From Petrosia ficiformis (lineage: Eukaryota > Porifera > Demospongiae > Haplosclerida > Petrosiidae): a DNA stretch of 64,000 nucleotides. This document shows positions 1-13,800 of this stretch, one piece after another. Under the pieces are notes generated by a model that saw only the letters and a program-made list of their open reading frames with translations, searched no databases and had not been told where the DNA came from. How positions within the stretch are numbered: the first letter of the stretch is position 1; the number at the start of each line of letters is the position of its first letter. A program made the translations under genes and the position numbers. The stretch covers positions 46,253,037 through 46,317,036 of the forward strand of contig OX345636.1 of assembly GCA_947044365.1 (NCBI GenBank), read 5' to 3'.

Positions 1-139
1 CTTGTGCATTACTGCTGTTACATGCTTGAAAAGTATGTCTTCTGCATTAATTAGCATAATCGATATCACAGACTTATAATCAATAATCAGAAGAATTTTC
101 AATATTGATTGATTAATCGATTAATTATCCGAGCCCTAA
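1..139. mobile_element. Right end of a hAT-like MITE cut by the window start
   Basis: AT-rich sequence ends at the motif AATTATCCGAGCCCTA (about 122-138). This resembles the inverted ends of other hAT-like miniature elements in this window, which end in ..TTGCCCA(T/A)CCCTA. The left end is outside the window, so element length and target-site duplication cannot be seen. It has no coding capacity. Confidence 0.3.
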
Positions 140-269
140 TAAATAATATTGGGCTTAGAGTGGGCATTCCAATTATGAGTCACTGAGAAAACATTGTATT
201 AAATTTACAGAAAATGGCTGCAGGACAAAAATTTTTATCTCAATAAACTATCAAAAACACAATACAAAA

Positions 270-792
270 ACAAGTGTATATAGAGAAAAAAAACATCCCT
301 ATGATTGCTTTACAAATTTAAGTAAAGATAAACGTATCTCTATGACTGCTTTGTGGTGTCCAGCATTCGGTAATCATGGCTGACTTTATCAAGCATGAAA
401 GACAACAGCTTATTATTTTGATTATCTACTCTCCTGACCTTTCAAAGGACCTTGTAGAACTTAAGGAATATATTTCAGGCAGAATAGCTAGCTACTAGTT
501 CCAGTTTCTATGTAAGCTACTTAGCTACAGGCAGCTTTCTTTCAGCTTGTCAGTAGACTCGTGTAGAGTAAGCTACACAGATTTCTTTCTGCTGCTGTGT
601 AGAGCTTGATCAATGATCGCGCGTTCTTTTACGCGCCACGCCCATTAATTGACCGAGCCCCCGGGAATGATGTAACTTCCTTAACTACGTATACAACGCA
701 TACTCGCGTAAGTGGACACAAGAAAATATATATATAAACATACATCGAACCCGTGGGAAAGCAATCATAGGGATGGCCCTGCGGGCCATAAT
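270..792 (+). mobile_element. MITE family A, copy 1
   Basis: A non-autonomous element beginning ACAAGTGTATATAGAG and ending in GGCCATAAT. Near the ends it carries the inverted pair ATCCCTATGATTGCTTT / AAAGCAATCATAGGGAT. An internal GC- and CpG-rich block (about 617-715, with GCGCCACGCCCATTAATTG and CCGAGCCCCCGGGAATGA) stands out from the AT-rich surroundings. Other copies lie at 63051-63478 and, nested, at 37645-43164. No open frame is shared between copies, so it must depend on a transposase encoded elsewhere. Confidence 0.7.
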
Positions 793-867
793 TACAAAAG
801 AAAGTGTTGTACTTCATTTCTTGCAAAAGAAAATATTACTTGGTTTCTGTGGGTAATCAGAGATACC

Positions 868-994
868 CCATGGTATTACGAGATGGTCTGAATTTCACAG
901 TATTTAAAATAGTAATCATCTTCAGATAGGTCACTCAAATCCATACCAGTACATGCAACATGCCACCATCTTTGACACCCATCATAACCTACCT
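868..994 (-). pseudogene. Possible last exon of a PHD-finger protein (fragment)
   Basis: The minus strand reads open from a possible acceptor (TATAG) to a TAA. The peptide contains GCQRWWHVACTGMDLSD and YYFKYC. The W-x-H-x2-C and Y-x-K-Y-C spacing resembles the second half of a PHD zinc finger. Further upstream on the same strand (1050-1320) is a Lys/Glu-rich stretch broken by stops, and near 1330-1460 another short open stretch. A Lys/Glu-rich region before a C-terminal PHD finger recalls TAF3, but the frames do not join cleanly. A decayed gene or transposon remnant is equally likely. Confidence 0.25.
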
Positions 995-1047
995 ATACAT
1001 TTGAAGAGTCTGTGTCAGAAACAGATTGGGCAGGATACAGATGCTGT

Positions 1048-1322
1048 CTTCTTTTTTTGGACTTTGCTTCATTCATTCTTTTTTCTTTTTTTTTTGCTCC
1101 TGGTTGACTTTCTTCATAGCTCTCTCTTGCTTCTTCTTCCTTCATCTCTTCTTCCCTTTTTCATCATCATCTCTTCTTCCCTATTTTTCCCTCTTTTTCC
1201 CTCTTTTTTCCCTCTTCTTCATCATCTCATCTTCCTTTTTCTTCTTCTCTTCCTCCTTATTCTCATCAGTCTTCCTCTTTTTTTCATCTTTTTTTCCTCT
1301 TTCTCTCATCTTTTAATTCTTC
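1048..1322. repeat. Long polypyrimidine tract
   Basis: About 270 bases that are almost pure C/T on the + strand (TTC, CTT and TTTTCC runs). The reading frames across it are Phe/Leu/Ser-rich on + and Lys/Glu-rich on -, as expected of simple sequence, and are not called as genes. Confidence 0.8.
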
Positions 1323-1835
1323 AATAAAAGAATCATTAGTAATGCATCTAGCACTATTGTTGGTAGATCAATTGGAGCTACAGGAATTACCAAAATATCT
1401 TTGAGCTGATCAGGAATAGATTGATATGTATCAGTATCACTAGTCACTTCAGTTTCGGAACTACAATGTACATGTGCACATATCGCTAACTGTCTCTGCA
1501 GTAGTAACTATAGTAGTAACTGTAGCTAACTACAATAATAATCGGCCAATAATGTTCACTTTTAGTTAGTAAACTAAAACTAAAACCCTTTTAGTAAGCC
1601 TAAAATTGTTTTAGTAGATTAACCTAATATTGTGATAAAATAGACATACATGTATTACAACAACACTAGTACATGTATATAATTATGTACCTGTAGGAAC
1701 TTAGGAACATACTACAATGTAGTTGTACTACCCTAAGTTGCTACCTGAATCCAATGGAAGTACATGCACATGTACTTAATCCAATGTATTCATTTATTGT
1801 TAATCCTTGTTATTATTCTTATTTTGTTCATCCAG

Positions 1836-4800
1836 GCATACATGTTACACATGAAACAGCTTGTAGATTATCAGTTTCCACTTCTATACAATGAAGCATT
1901 ACATCACCTAATTGAGGGTATATTCATATTCTACATATACATGTACATGTACATTTACATACTAAGTATGTACTACATGGTGTAAATGCCTAACAATACT
2001 GTGGTGTACTGTACTGTACTTTGCTGTACTGTACTGTACTGTGCTGTGCTGTGCTGTGCTGTGCTGTGCTGTGCTGTACTTTACTGTACTGTACTATACA
2101 TGTACTATACTGTGTTGTGTTGTACTGTACTGTGCTATATTGTACTGTACTGTACTGTACTGTACTGTGTTTTACTATGCTGTATTGTGCTGTACTGTAC
2201 GTGTACTGTTTTGTACTGTACTGCACTGCATTGCACTGTGCTGTACTGTACAGCACAACACAGTGTATGTACATGTACATGTATATGTACATACATTTAC
2301 ACAGTACTATGAGGGCACTGTGTACATTTACATGTACATGTACATAATTAGTTATATGAACATAGTTACATGTATGTGTATTATTTCCCATGAGATCACA
2401 CATCTAATATTAATAATAATATTGTTTGTAGGTACTGAAACAGCTGAAATCCTTCCGCAATGTTGGAAAGAGTTAATTAATGTGGTAATGCCAAGTGATC
2501 CATCTCATTCTGATTCCTGTCGTCTTGGAATTCAACAAGTTTCAGAAAGTGGACAATATTTAGCGGAACACTTCACACAGAAGAGATTCTATACCCAGGT
2601 GAGTTATACACTACATTCTTACCTCTAATTACATGTTATGCCTGCACAAATATGCAAGATAGCAGTTAGTCATTTTCCATACATTTTGGATATACTATAT
2701 ATAGCATCAGCGGTATCTCTGATTAGTTGGTCATAGGATGAGCAATATTTTGATTATCGTGATAATCGTGATTAAATTTCCTGTGATAATCATATCGTCT
2801 AAATATTGCCATATCGTGGTCACCAAAATAATAATGATTATTGACCCATAACTTCAGGTTTTCGGTACTATCACATCTAAATCAGTTTTTCAACATTGTT
2901 TACTCAACAAATAATTTGATTGTTGAATGAAATCTACATACATATGTAAGGTAGCCAATAATCGCAATAATCGTTATACTTGCACAGACAATAACCATTG
3001 ACTCATATTTTCATAATTGCCCATCCCTAGCAGGTCACTGACATTGCATCTGAAATGGTTCTATGAATTTGAACCCATCTGTAGAGTAGGGTTGGGCAAT
3101 ATTGAAATTTAAGGTGTACAATTATTGCCTAAAGGTGACTTGCGATTATTGCAACCACTCATTAATACTGTATATGATAGAAAAACAAAAGGTGATACCT
3201 CTCATCATTGTTTTGAGAGCATACTGCTCAATATTTAAGTGTTATAGTGTTTCTCAACTGCATATATAATTGCAGTAGACAATATTTTGCCATTGTGATA
3301 ATATTGGCAGACCAAATGATGACATGTACATAGTCATAAATGTACATGTATATTAGCTTACCTTGTCAGAAATAGACACGGAAAGAAAACTCACCTTTTA
3401 AGAAAGAAGAGAGTGGATAAATGGATAGGTAGAGTACTGCATTATGATTATTGCAGTGGAATAATATTCAACCCCACTGTGGAGTACATGTATGTCCTTA
3501 CTCATTGTTTAAACTCAGCACCCTTCCAAACAGGAGAGAAAGAAGAATGTGACAGCAAATATAAATTTATCACATCTTTGTACAGACATACATGTATATA
3601 ATTGCATTTGACTGCACAAATTATCTGAATATAATACAAAAAATAAGTACATGTACATGTACATGTAGTTATATTACACTCATAGCAAAGTTAATTATTA
3701 GTAAAGAGCATGCAGTTATTGCCTAGTGAGTGAGTTACTTTTATATGTACAAGTACATTGTATATGTCAGGTATATACATGTACATGTACAAGTACATGT
3801 ATATGTCAGGTGTACACATGTAGGTAGAGTGCAGGTTGGCTTTTTATCCAGATAAAATTCTTTCTGGTCAAATAATAATTTTTTTTGTCCAGAAGCTTTT
3901 ACTTGACACTTCCCAAATCTATATTCAAGCACTTTTTATTATTGTAATCCACTTTTAGGACAAATAATAGTAACTGCATGGCCCAGTGGTCAATCCTTAT
4001 TAAATAATAGTAACTGCATGGCCCATTGGTCAATCCTTATTAAGAAATATACATTTGTAATTATATTTTGTATAAAGTCACAATTTTCTTAATAATTATT
4101 GTGTATTTCAGGAATCATTATTTGAAGTCATTTCTGTTGATTTTATAATAAAGATTGCTCGGTTCATGAGTATGCTAGCCACAGCTTTACTTACTAAGAG
4201 TCTAGCTAGTGTGGAGCTGGAAAATATATCATCAACTCAAGGTCAGTTGCCTATACCTAATTATACATATCTATATAGTATCATGTTGTACATGTCTATA
4301 TAGTCTCATGTTGTACATATCTATATAGTATCATGTTGTACATGTCTATATAGTCTCATGTTGTACATGTCTATATAGTCTCATGTTGTACATGTCTATA
4401 TAGTATCATGTTGTAAATGTCTATATAGTCTCATGTTGTACATGTCTATATAGTCTCATGTTGTACATGTCTATATAGTATCATGTTGTAAATGTCTATA
4501 TAGTCTCATGTTGTACATGTCTATATAGTATCATGTTGTACATGTCTATATAGTCTCATGTTGTACATGTCTATATAGTATCATGTTGTACATGTCTATA
4601 TAGTCTCATGTTGTACATGTCTATATAGTATCATGTTGTACATGTCTATATAGTCTCATGTTGTACATGTCTATATAGTCTCATGTTGTACATGTTTATA
4701 TAGTATCATGTTGAACATGTCTATATAGTCTCATGTTGTACATGTCTACCCTTAAGGAAATTTAGGATCTCCACAATACTTAAACTAATGATAGATATTA

Positions 4801-7800
4801 CAATATGCATGTACCTTCTCTCTAAAGTCAGATTATGGAATGCTCTTTTTCTTCTATCAGTAGTATGTTGCATATGTACAGTAATATTATATATGTTATA
4901 TTGAAGCACTCACTGGTACATACCCCCTTTTCCTTAAGGGTATATAGTCTCATGTTGTACATGTCTATATAGTCTCATGTTGTACATGTCTATATACATG
5001 TAGTATCATGTTGTACATGTCTATATAGTCTCATGTTGTACATGTCTATATAGTCTCATGTTGTACATGTCTATATAGTCTCATGTTGTACATGTCTATA
5101 TATTAGTCTCATGTTGTACATGTCTATATAGTATCATGTTGTACATGTCTATATAGTCTCATGTTGTACATATCTATATAGTCTCATGTTGTACATGTCT
5201 ATATAGTCTCATGTTGTACATCTATCTATCTATAGCGCTTGGAGAATATTGGGATTGGATAATAAATCTGTTTTCTCCTTGGATATTTCCTATACAGCAT
5301 TCAGAATCATCTCCTGTGTAAGACATTTCTACGCACATACACACTCTCTGTAATTCATTTATAACAAACACACGTACATGTGTATATGTACAGTACATGT
5401 ACAGTACATGTACAGTATAATAATTATACATGTGTGTATATTATAAATGTATACTGTACTGTACTATACTGTACTATACTACATGTATAATGTACATGTA
5501 TATATATATACTGTATTATGTATTGTCATCATGTGCACAACAATTGTTAATTATTATTGCTCTTTATATTTTATATTTTAGTCTATTTCCATGTAATATT
5601 GAAGAGACTGTACTATTGAGTGAAATTGTTGAAATATTTGCTAATTTACTTTCAAAAATGGAGACTTCTTTTTCTGGTAAGTATTACAGACATTTAAATG
5701 TCCCAGGATTAGATGAAATGAGATTAATTAACTTGACCTACAGTACATGTAGTTCTGTTTAAGGACTTACATGTGCATACATGATGTTATCGGAGATGTA
5801 GAAAGAAAGAAAGAAAGAAAGACACCTGAAGCAATGGAAAAATGAAAATGAGAGTTGCCTCAAGTGGGATTCGAACCCACGACACTCTGTACTCCGGACA
5901 GATGCTCTACCAACTGAGCTACCAAAGCAGCTCAGCTGGCAGGGTTCGAATCAAACATCTCATATGCCTGTATGAACAGGCTAACTGGACACTAGGCATT
6001 AGGTGAAGGCCGGGGTAATGAAACCACCAAAGACACCAACACCAAACCTAAGCATATACATGATGTTATCAGAGATGTAGAAAGAAAGAAAGAAAGAAAG
6101 ACACCTGAGGCAATGGAAAAATGAAAAATGAGAGTTGCCTGTACAAGTACACAATGTCATGTACACATGTACATGTATACATATATTTATTTCTCTTTCT
6201 TTATAGCACATGGTGAGAGTATGTTCCCTCTATTATGGCCTTATTACTACAATCACTTGTCTATGTCAACTGTACCTGATCATGTACTACAATGTTATCA
6301 TGCCCATTTTACATATTTACCATGGCAACGATATATACCAAACCTCCAAGCAATGAATCTTATGATAGAGGTACATGTATACAATTCATACAATGTACAT
6401 GTATAATTATAGTACAGTACCTGCTTAGTACATGTATATGTTATTACATACTATGGACAATGTCCAGCATGACTGGCTGTTTCCATACCATTGATAGTAC
6501 GAATACTGTCAGTGGTATATTAGTATACTGTACACAGTATAGTAAGAGTACTACTGTACTGATCGATACATGTACACAGAGTACTACTGTACTGATCAAT
6601 ACATGTACACAGTATAGTAACAGTACTACTGTACTGAATAATACATGTACACAGTATACATGTAGTAACAGTACTACTGTACTAATCAATACATGTACAC
6701 AGTATAGTAACAGTACTACTGTACTGAATAATACATGTACACAGTATACATGTAGTAACAGTACTACTGTACTAATCAATACATGTACACAGTATAGTAA
6801 CAGTACTACTGTACTGAATAATACATGTACACAGTATAGTAACAGTACTACTGTACTGATCAATACATGTACACAGCATAGTAACAGTACTACTGTACTG
6901 ATCAATTTTTGTTTTTTCTTTTATAATAATAATAAATGTAATGTAATAAAAAGAAATAATAAAATACAGTCCAATAAACAGTTAGGTAAGCAATTTGGAC
7001 TCCACCACCGCAAGGCTGATGGAGTGATAGTCAAAAATAGGAGATGTACGAGAGCCACGAATACAGGAGATAGCTGACTGTAAAAGAGAAAAGGAAATAT
7101 GGCAGCGCAGCCACCTGATCACCTGATTGTAGTGGTCATCCCATTTTACAGATAGAAGAGAGGCTAGTCTACGGAAGGTAACATGAGCAGCCTTACCAAG
7201 GCCTCCAGTAGCAGAGAAAATAAGTTGTGTGAAGGTACATGTACTATGTTCAATTTTGCAAACTCTATGATCATATGCACGTCTCTTCAGTTGCTCCAAT
7301 TGCCTGTACACAGTATCTACAGCTTTCTTATGATATGATTTAGCAAATGGATTGAAGACCCTCACATCAAAATAGTCTCTAGTAGATTTGCAACCCCAGA
7401 AGCCAAGAGCACGAACATCAAGCCTGGCCTCATCATCAGTTATAGCTGTGCGATAACGAAGTGATTCTCCAGACAAAGGTTGAAGGTCAGGTTCGGTTTT
7501 AACGTCTTTACAAACATCAGACATAAGAGATGCAGTGAAGTCACGTAACTCATTATGACGCTGAGAGGGTAGGCCACCATGGGAACAACTTAAGTCATGT
7601 TCAACAGTAAAATCATTTCCACACACACATTTTAATGGAAGTCGAGTAGGTGACCAACCATACCGTAGGGCAATTGCATCTCTAAAGGCTGATTTGTACA
7701 GAGCAAAGTTACATTATGTGATCGGAGAGGAACAACCGTGAGCCAACTGGAAGCTCCCTTTTCAGATGAGTTTAACACAGCACATTTCATATCATCAGAC

Positions 7801-10800
7801 AAACAGTCACATACCTGAACAGCCTTCTCTTTTAACTTTGTATTGGTTGCCTTCTTCAGATCTACCTTAATCTTCAGCTGAGTACAAAGAGTATCGATTG
7901 AGAGATCCAAGTCCTGACGAAGAACTAGATCAATAAGTGGTTGTGAGACACCTATGGATTTAGAATGTTGGTCAACTGCAGTAATCACAGGATTAATAAT
8001 TCCCATTTCACCAAAGCGTGCTGAGAGAGAAAAGAGATCCCTGAGAGAATCATTGGGCGGGCCTTGACCCAGTAAAACAGGTAAGAGCTTGGAACGAATG
8101 GTAGTCTGGAGTGGTTGAAAGAGGTGAGCAATATTGGGGGTCGTACGAGCGAGAAAGAACCATTTCCCGAAAAGACCATGGGTTAGAGCAGCAAACGAAG
8201 CATGGCATTGACTGTCAGCAAACTCCACCAGTTTAAGCATCTCATTATTCCACATGTCAATCTTTTGCTCAACGAAAGAATTAACATATTCATCAGAACC
8301 AATTACAGATCCAAGATACCGATGACCAGCACCATTGTGTCACTAAAAAGGGATTTTGCTTCATCCACACATTCAGGTTTAACCAATAGATATTTCTTTC
8401 GAGAATTTGGAAAATAACCATAAGAAGGACCGATATCATTTAATAAGTCCCACCACTGCCGTAAGTGTGAGAGAGTATCACATGCAGCAGCGTCATCAGC
8501 ATACCACACTTGCTTGGCAAAGTCGTGAAGACGACGAATAAGGGGGATGGTGGCAAGGGCATACATGCCCATAGCCAGTGGGTCTCCTTGTGTGGTTCCC
8601 TCAGTTGAGAATATAGACTCACCATCAATAAACATACTAACAGGATCTCTATAGGTGTTTATTTAAAAGACTTTGGAGAAGGATGGACAGAGACGAGAGA
8701 TGTTAATTAGAGCTAGTTGTCTATTTAGACTGTTGAAGGCATTAGAGGCATCAACCATAAGGAGGCCCTGAGACTCAGGATCAGAGAACAAACTTCTAAC
8801 GGCATGAATAGCTGACTCACAGCCGCCCAATTGACCAGCACATGTAACTGTACAGAACCTGCAGCCTCTTGGATGTCCAAACCAATAACACAAAGGATTG
8901 CCTTGCCAATTATACGTCGACAGACCTCACCAACACCGATGGGGCGAACCCCAGGGTTCTTGTCGAGAGTGATCAGCTGACTTGCAACAAACGTTGAGAG
9001 TCCGGCAGGGTCAACATACTCAGAACATAACCTACGGGCCACAGCAGGAAGGGCAGAACAAAGTTAATCAGACGATCTCTTAAAGCAAGAGCAGAGACGC
9101 CTCCATTCGGCAGCATCAACCCCAGAGGGACCAGCAGATCCTCATGTACGTTGAGCCACAGATTTAATAAGAGAACCAGTGAGTTTCTCAAAGATGAAAG
9201 GATGAGGGTCAAAGTCTGACTGAAGTGGATAGATATAATCAGAAGACGAAATAGGCTGACCCTGAGGATGTTTGGAATGTAGACAATCCAGAACAGATAG
9301 GTTATCTTGACCAGAGGGATCATTAAGATGGCGAATACGACCAGAGGAGGAAGAGTCCAGCAAACGCAAAGCGTCCTTAATTTTCCCTTGGAAAATCAGA
9401 TTGGCAACGCGCCGATTACTAGTGTCCGATTCATAGGGCCTTGATGGTCGAAGGCGACTCTGAATTTGCTTACACTCATCAAAGAGAATGGACAAATGTC
9501 CATCTGACCACTCATTGAGACGTCTTTCCAGACACGAGATATTTTCCTTGTCTTTTGATTTAGGATGAGGACGTTGTAGCAACAAAGAGGGTAAAACCAG
9601 AGCAGTTTTCAGAGATATGATCTCAGTGCTTAAACAATTAGCATAGTCAAAAAACAAATGAGCCATTTCAGAGACGAACCTCTTCCCAGCACTCCCAAAA
9701 GGAACACGAAAAAGGTTCCTCTTCCAACAGACAACGTCTTTGTATATCTTATCGAGCAGAGGGATGACGGATGTCTCTTCAGCACTTCCCCAGGAGAAAA
9801 CAGGGTTTGATGGTAGGTGGGTAAAGGGGGGAAGATCAGGGATAGGCAGGAGAGATGGGATCGGAGGGAGAGTGTCACATGGTGAAAAAGGTGACTGACT
9901 TCTATCACAGTGAGAAGGTTGCGGATGATCCACAGTACATGGTGGAGAAGACGACTGAGAGTTCGAACTCAAAACAGCAGGGGAGGGACAAACAGAGAGA
10001 AGATCCAACGGTGAGGGCCTGTTAAACCTGTTAAAACAGTGGCCTCTCTTCAGGGGAAGACAGTTAGAACAGGCAAGACCATGTTTGGAGCATTGGCAGT
10101 TAAAACACTTTCCTTTGTTGTTACACCGACAGCATTCGGCACCGCTCTTTTTACTCCTAGTACTAGTTGCCATGATTCAGGGCCATCCAGTAATTGCGTA
10201 AATGCGTAAAATCAATAAGAGTACTACTGTACTGATCAATACATGTACACAGTATAGTAACAGTACTACTGTACTGATCAATACATGTACACAGTATAGT
10301 AACAGTACTACTGTACTGATCAATACATGTACACAGTATAGTAAGAGTACTACTGTACTCATCAATACATGTACACAGTATAGTAACAGTACTACTGTAC
10401 TGATCAATACATGTACACAGTATAGTAACAGTACTACTGTACTGATCAATACATGTACACAGTATAGTAACAGTACTACTGTACTGATCAATACATGTAC
10501 ACAGTATAGTAACAGTACTACTGTACTGATCAATACATGTACACAGTATAGTAAGAGTACTGATATACATGTATACATCAACATGGTATATACTAAATGT
10601 ACATGTATATATCATATATCTTAAACAAGTTTAAGTGTTCATTATTATTCATCTACTAATGCGTGATGATATCATGTTGTAATATTTATTTGTAGTTAAA
10701 GGTGAAACCTCATCCTCTGGCTTGTCTAGTCTTCTTGGGTGATATATTTCCATTAATGAATTGGAGGAGTATAACAACACGATACAGGTACATGTACATG

Positions 10801-13800
10801 TATTATGATGGACAGATTGGTTGGTAGATTAAATAATTCATTCCCAAAGAGTGTAATTCATAGAAAGCAAAACATACATTTAAACATTTGTATGTAAAAC
10901 TGAATTGTTGTATAGGTTTTTCAATAAACATTTGGGAATGATCTAGTCAACTCTTAAATACATGTGTATATCTTTCCCCTCTTTGCTAGAATATCATACA
11001 TTGTACAATTCTCCCCGTGTGAACAGTTATGTAAATGAAACCCTAGCCACTCTCTTTAGATACTGAATTTAAGTGGCTTGTACATGTACTACTAAAGTCC
11101 GTTCGCGTTGAGTTGGGACTTTTCTCATTAAATATTCATAGGTGAAAATTACTCGTATACGTGGGTTTTACTCATGAATATAATTAAAAGCACGTGGTGG
11201 TAGTAAATGAAAACACAGACGCAGGTCCCTGTCTTTCTCTCTGTGTGTTTAACTTGGAACGACAAAGTTACCTCAAGGTAAGTAAAATGGGTGTATAATA
11301 TCATAGATGATAATGTGTTCGTGAGTGAATAAAAAATGCAAGAAAATGAAATAAGTAATGAATGACAGTAAAAAGAATTATAATATAACTCACAGTTATT
11401 ACAGTACAGGACTATACGTGAAAAAGCGTGGTTACTATGGTAAGTTTTTATTGTCAACGCGTGGGATGTGCGTTACTACAGTAAGTTTTAATTGCGTAAT
11501 TATTGAAATTAGATGAATATTTAATGAGAAAAGTCCCAACTCAACGCGAACGGACTTTAGATGGCTAAATAGAAAGGTTTTTCATTTTGTTGAACATTAT
11601 TAATAGACCAATATTTACAAAGCCAGTCTCGCATACATACAGTGCAAGTACATGTACACATGCCTAATATTAGTCTTCTGCCCATACTGGTCGGCACTAG
11701 TTGGGAATAACCACCACTCAGATGAATTAACCACCTCTCAGATAATACATATATAGGCTACTGAGACATAATTAAGTATATTATACTGGATAAACAGCAC
11801 TAAATGCAAGTTAGAACCCAACCACTACTCTAAATATGTGTGGAAGAGATACTGATACAAGACAGAGATATACTTATATATGTAATGTGTAGAGGAGATA
11901 CTGATACAAGACAAACATACTTACTATATGTGGAGGGTTTAGTGTTCTTATAAATTCACTGGTTTGTTCATAATTAGTATGTGCAGAAAATGATATATAA
12001 TCTGAAAAACATAAATATCAATATGTTTATACTCCATACATGATATCACATGACCTATAGACATTCCTGTGGAAGAGATACACTAATACATTTGAGCTCA
12101 TTTTGTTATGTTGTTTATTCACAGTTCTCAACCTAATACTGATATAACAGTGAAGTTTTATATCATGTTATTACAACTACTTCTCATGTTGGCTGCTGAA
12201 CCTGATGTTATGAGGAAGAAGGTATGTCTGTTACTATCACATCTGTATGTAAAAATTATTATTATGTGTACATATATTTTAGTTATAATATACATGTATA
12301 TCATTCCTTGTTTGTTTATGCACCTTGATAGGTGCACGGCCCACCCTCACATAAAAGAATATGTTATGAATTTAAGTAAAAAGTTTGTCCTAGGGGTGGG
12401 GCATTTTACTTTACCTTGTGCTAAAAGAAAGCAGTTAGATATGACAGATACAGTAAGAAGATTATAATCTTCAGTGAGTCTTCTGTTCATTACTATTTTA
12501 TGGGGCTTTTGACATTCACTTACATGTACATGTACATGTATAGCCTGCCCTATGATGGGGAAATTGATTTACATCAGTGTTTTTGATAAGCTCGTATGGC
12601 ACACCATTGGCCCAAAAAGCTTCTTATTTGGCAATTGGCACAGCACAGTTCTCTCTTTGGGCCAGAAGGCACAGTTACATGTAATTATGATTACATCAAC
12701 ATTAGATCTTTGTTAAGGCTTTGTTAATTGGCTCAAGATGTATTCCCAGTTTGGCCCATGCTTCAAAATGTATCAAAAACTCTGATTTACAGCATACATG
12801 TAAGTCAATAAAATGTCACCATTCAATAACAGTAATTACTTAGTTCTACTGTCAGTATAGTACATAATTACTGTATTACTACTGTGGTGTTCAAGTGACA
12901 AGTACACTAATTACTGTCAAAACTACTGTTGAACTACTGTAGTGTGATAACGAAACTACTGAGTAATTACTAGCTATACTGTATGATGATTGACTTTTAT
13001 TGACAAATACTGTAATTTGTGGTCAAATCTCCACCTTCCCCAGCAGCGGGAAGGTGGCATGCAATTGATAGGTGCATTACCTACATGTACATGTATAAGA
13101 AAATGTATGATTGCTCTTCCTGGATACTGAAGTACATGTTGTACATGTACATTGGTATCCAGAGCATCTCGACATAAATTATCTTGAGAAAGGTACATTG
13201 TACATGTTCCATACATTGTATTTTGTTCTAAAAATCATTCATATTCAGATTGTTCACTCTGAATTGGAAAAATGGTCATATGTAGCTAGTTTAGTTTGAC
13301 AATTGCAATTATCATTACCCCAACCCTGGTAGTCATCCATCCACTATCCATACATAAAGAGTTCTGGGAACTTCTCCGTTTATCAATTCTGGACTCACTG
13401 ACTTCTTTTTGAATATTACACTGAAATGATGAAATTTCATAACCAGCTGCACAAGTACATGTATATTCAAGAATGTTTATTAGCAATTTTATTTTGTGTG
13501 CTGGTGTTTCTAGAGCCAGCTTGATCAACGATCTTTAGCCACTTTGGATTAAATGGAAACCCAGCCTCATTGCAGTTAGATATTTGAAGAGACTGATTGA
13601 AAATGCTTTTGTTCAAATAATATTGATCTACATGTGTATTACAATTGGTTCAGTTGCCACAGCCTTGAAATATGATAAAGGGCAGCTGTTTTAAGAGTTA
13701 ACTTAGTGACAAAGCCTTTCCCACAACCATTAGATACCATTATTGGAATTTCTTACTTTCCACTATTTTCTGAACCAATACCAATACATGCATCATCATG

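Larger units (their letters stand above)
6906..10205 (-). mobile_element. Decayed retrotransposon inserted in a minisatellite
   Basis: The element runs 5' to 3' on the minus strand and interrupts the 42-bp minisatellite. Its 3' end is A/T-rich (6905-6975) and the likely flanking short repeat is ATCAAT. Coding regions in order: Cys-rich N-terminal protein (9142-10173), reverse transcriptase (about 8300-9040), and a C-terminal region (6982-8255) ending in a nuclease-like block. No LTR or inverted ends are visible, which suggests non-LTR (target-primed) insertion. Frame changes near 9140, 8890, 8650, 8300 and 7680 show that this copy is dead. Confidence 0.75.

Noticed and set aside
953..1327. 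Phe/Leu/Ser-rich open frames
   Set aside because: They follow a simple CTT/TTC tract and look like no known protein.
1990..2403. Long Cys/Tyr/Val-rich frames on both strands
   Set aside because: They are produced by the TACTG/TGCTG microsatellite, which lacks stops in several phases; no splice or homology support.
5857..5928. Functional tRNA gene
   Set aside because: Acceptor stem pairs poorly, T33 is missing, and a SINE-like tail follows.
6292..7077. 261-codon Thr/Cys/Ser-rich frame
   Set aside because: It is created by the 42-bp minisatellite running into the retroelement; 42 is divisible by 3, so the frame stays open by chance.
11149..11457. 102-codon minus-strand frame
   Set aside because: It lies wholly inside a MITE, has no recognisable domain and is AT-rich chance sequence.
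12300..12467. Extension of EPG5 exon 8 through its donor
   Set aside because: The frame stays open for some 80 codons past 12221, but the GTATGT donor and exact phase match to the next exon favour splicing. A retained-intron form cannot be excluded.
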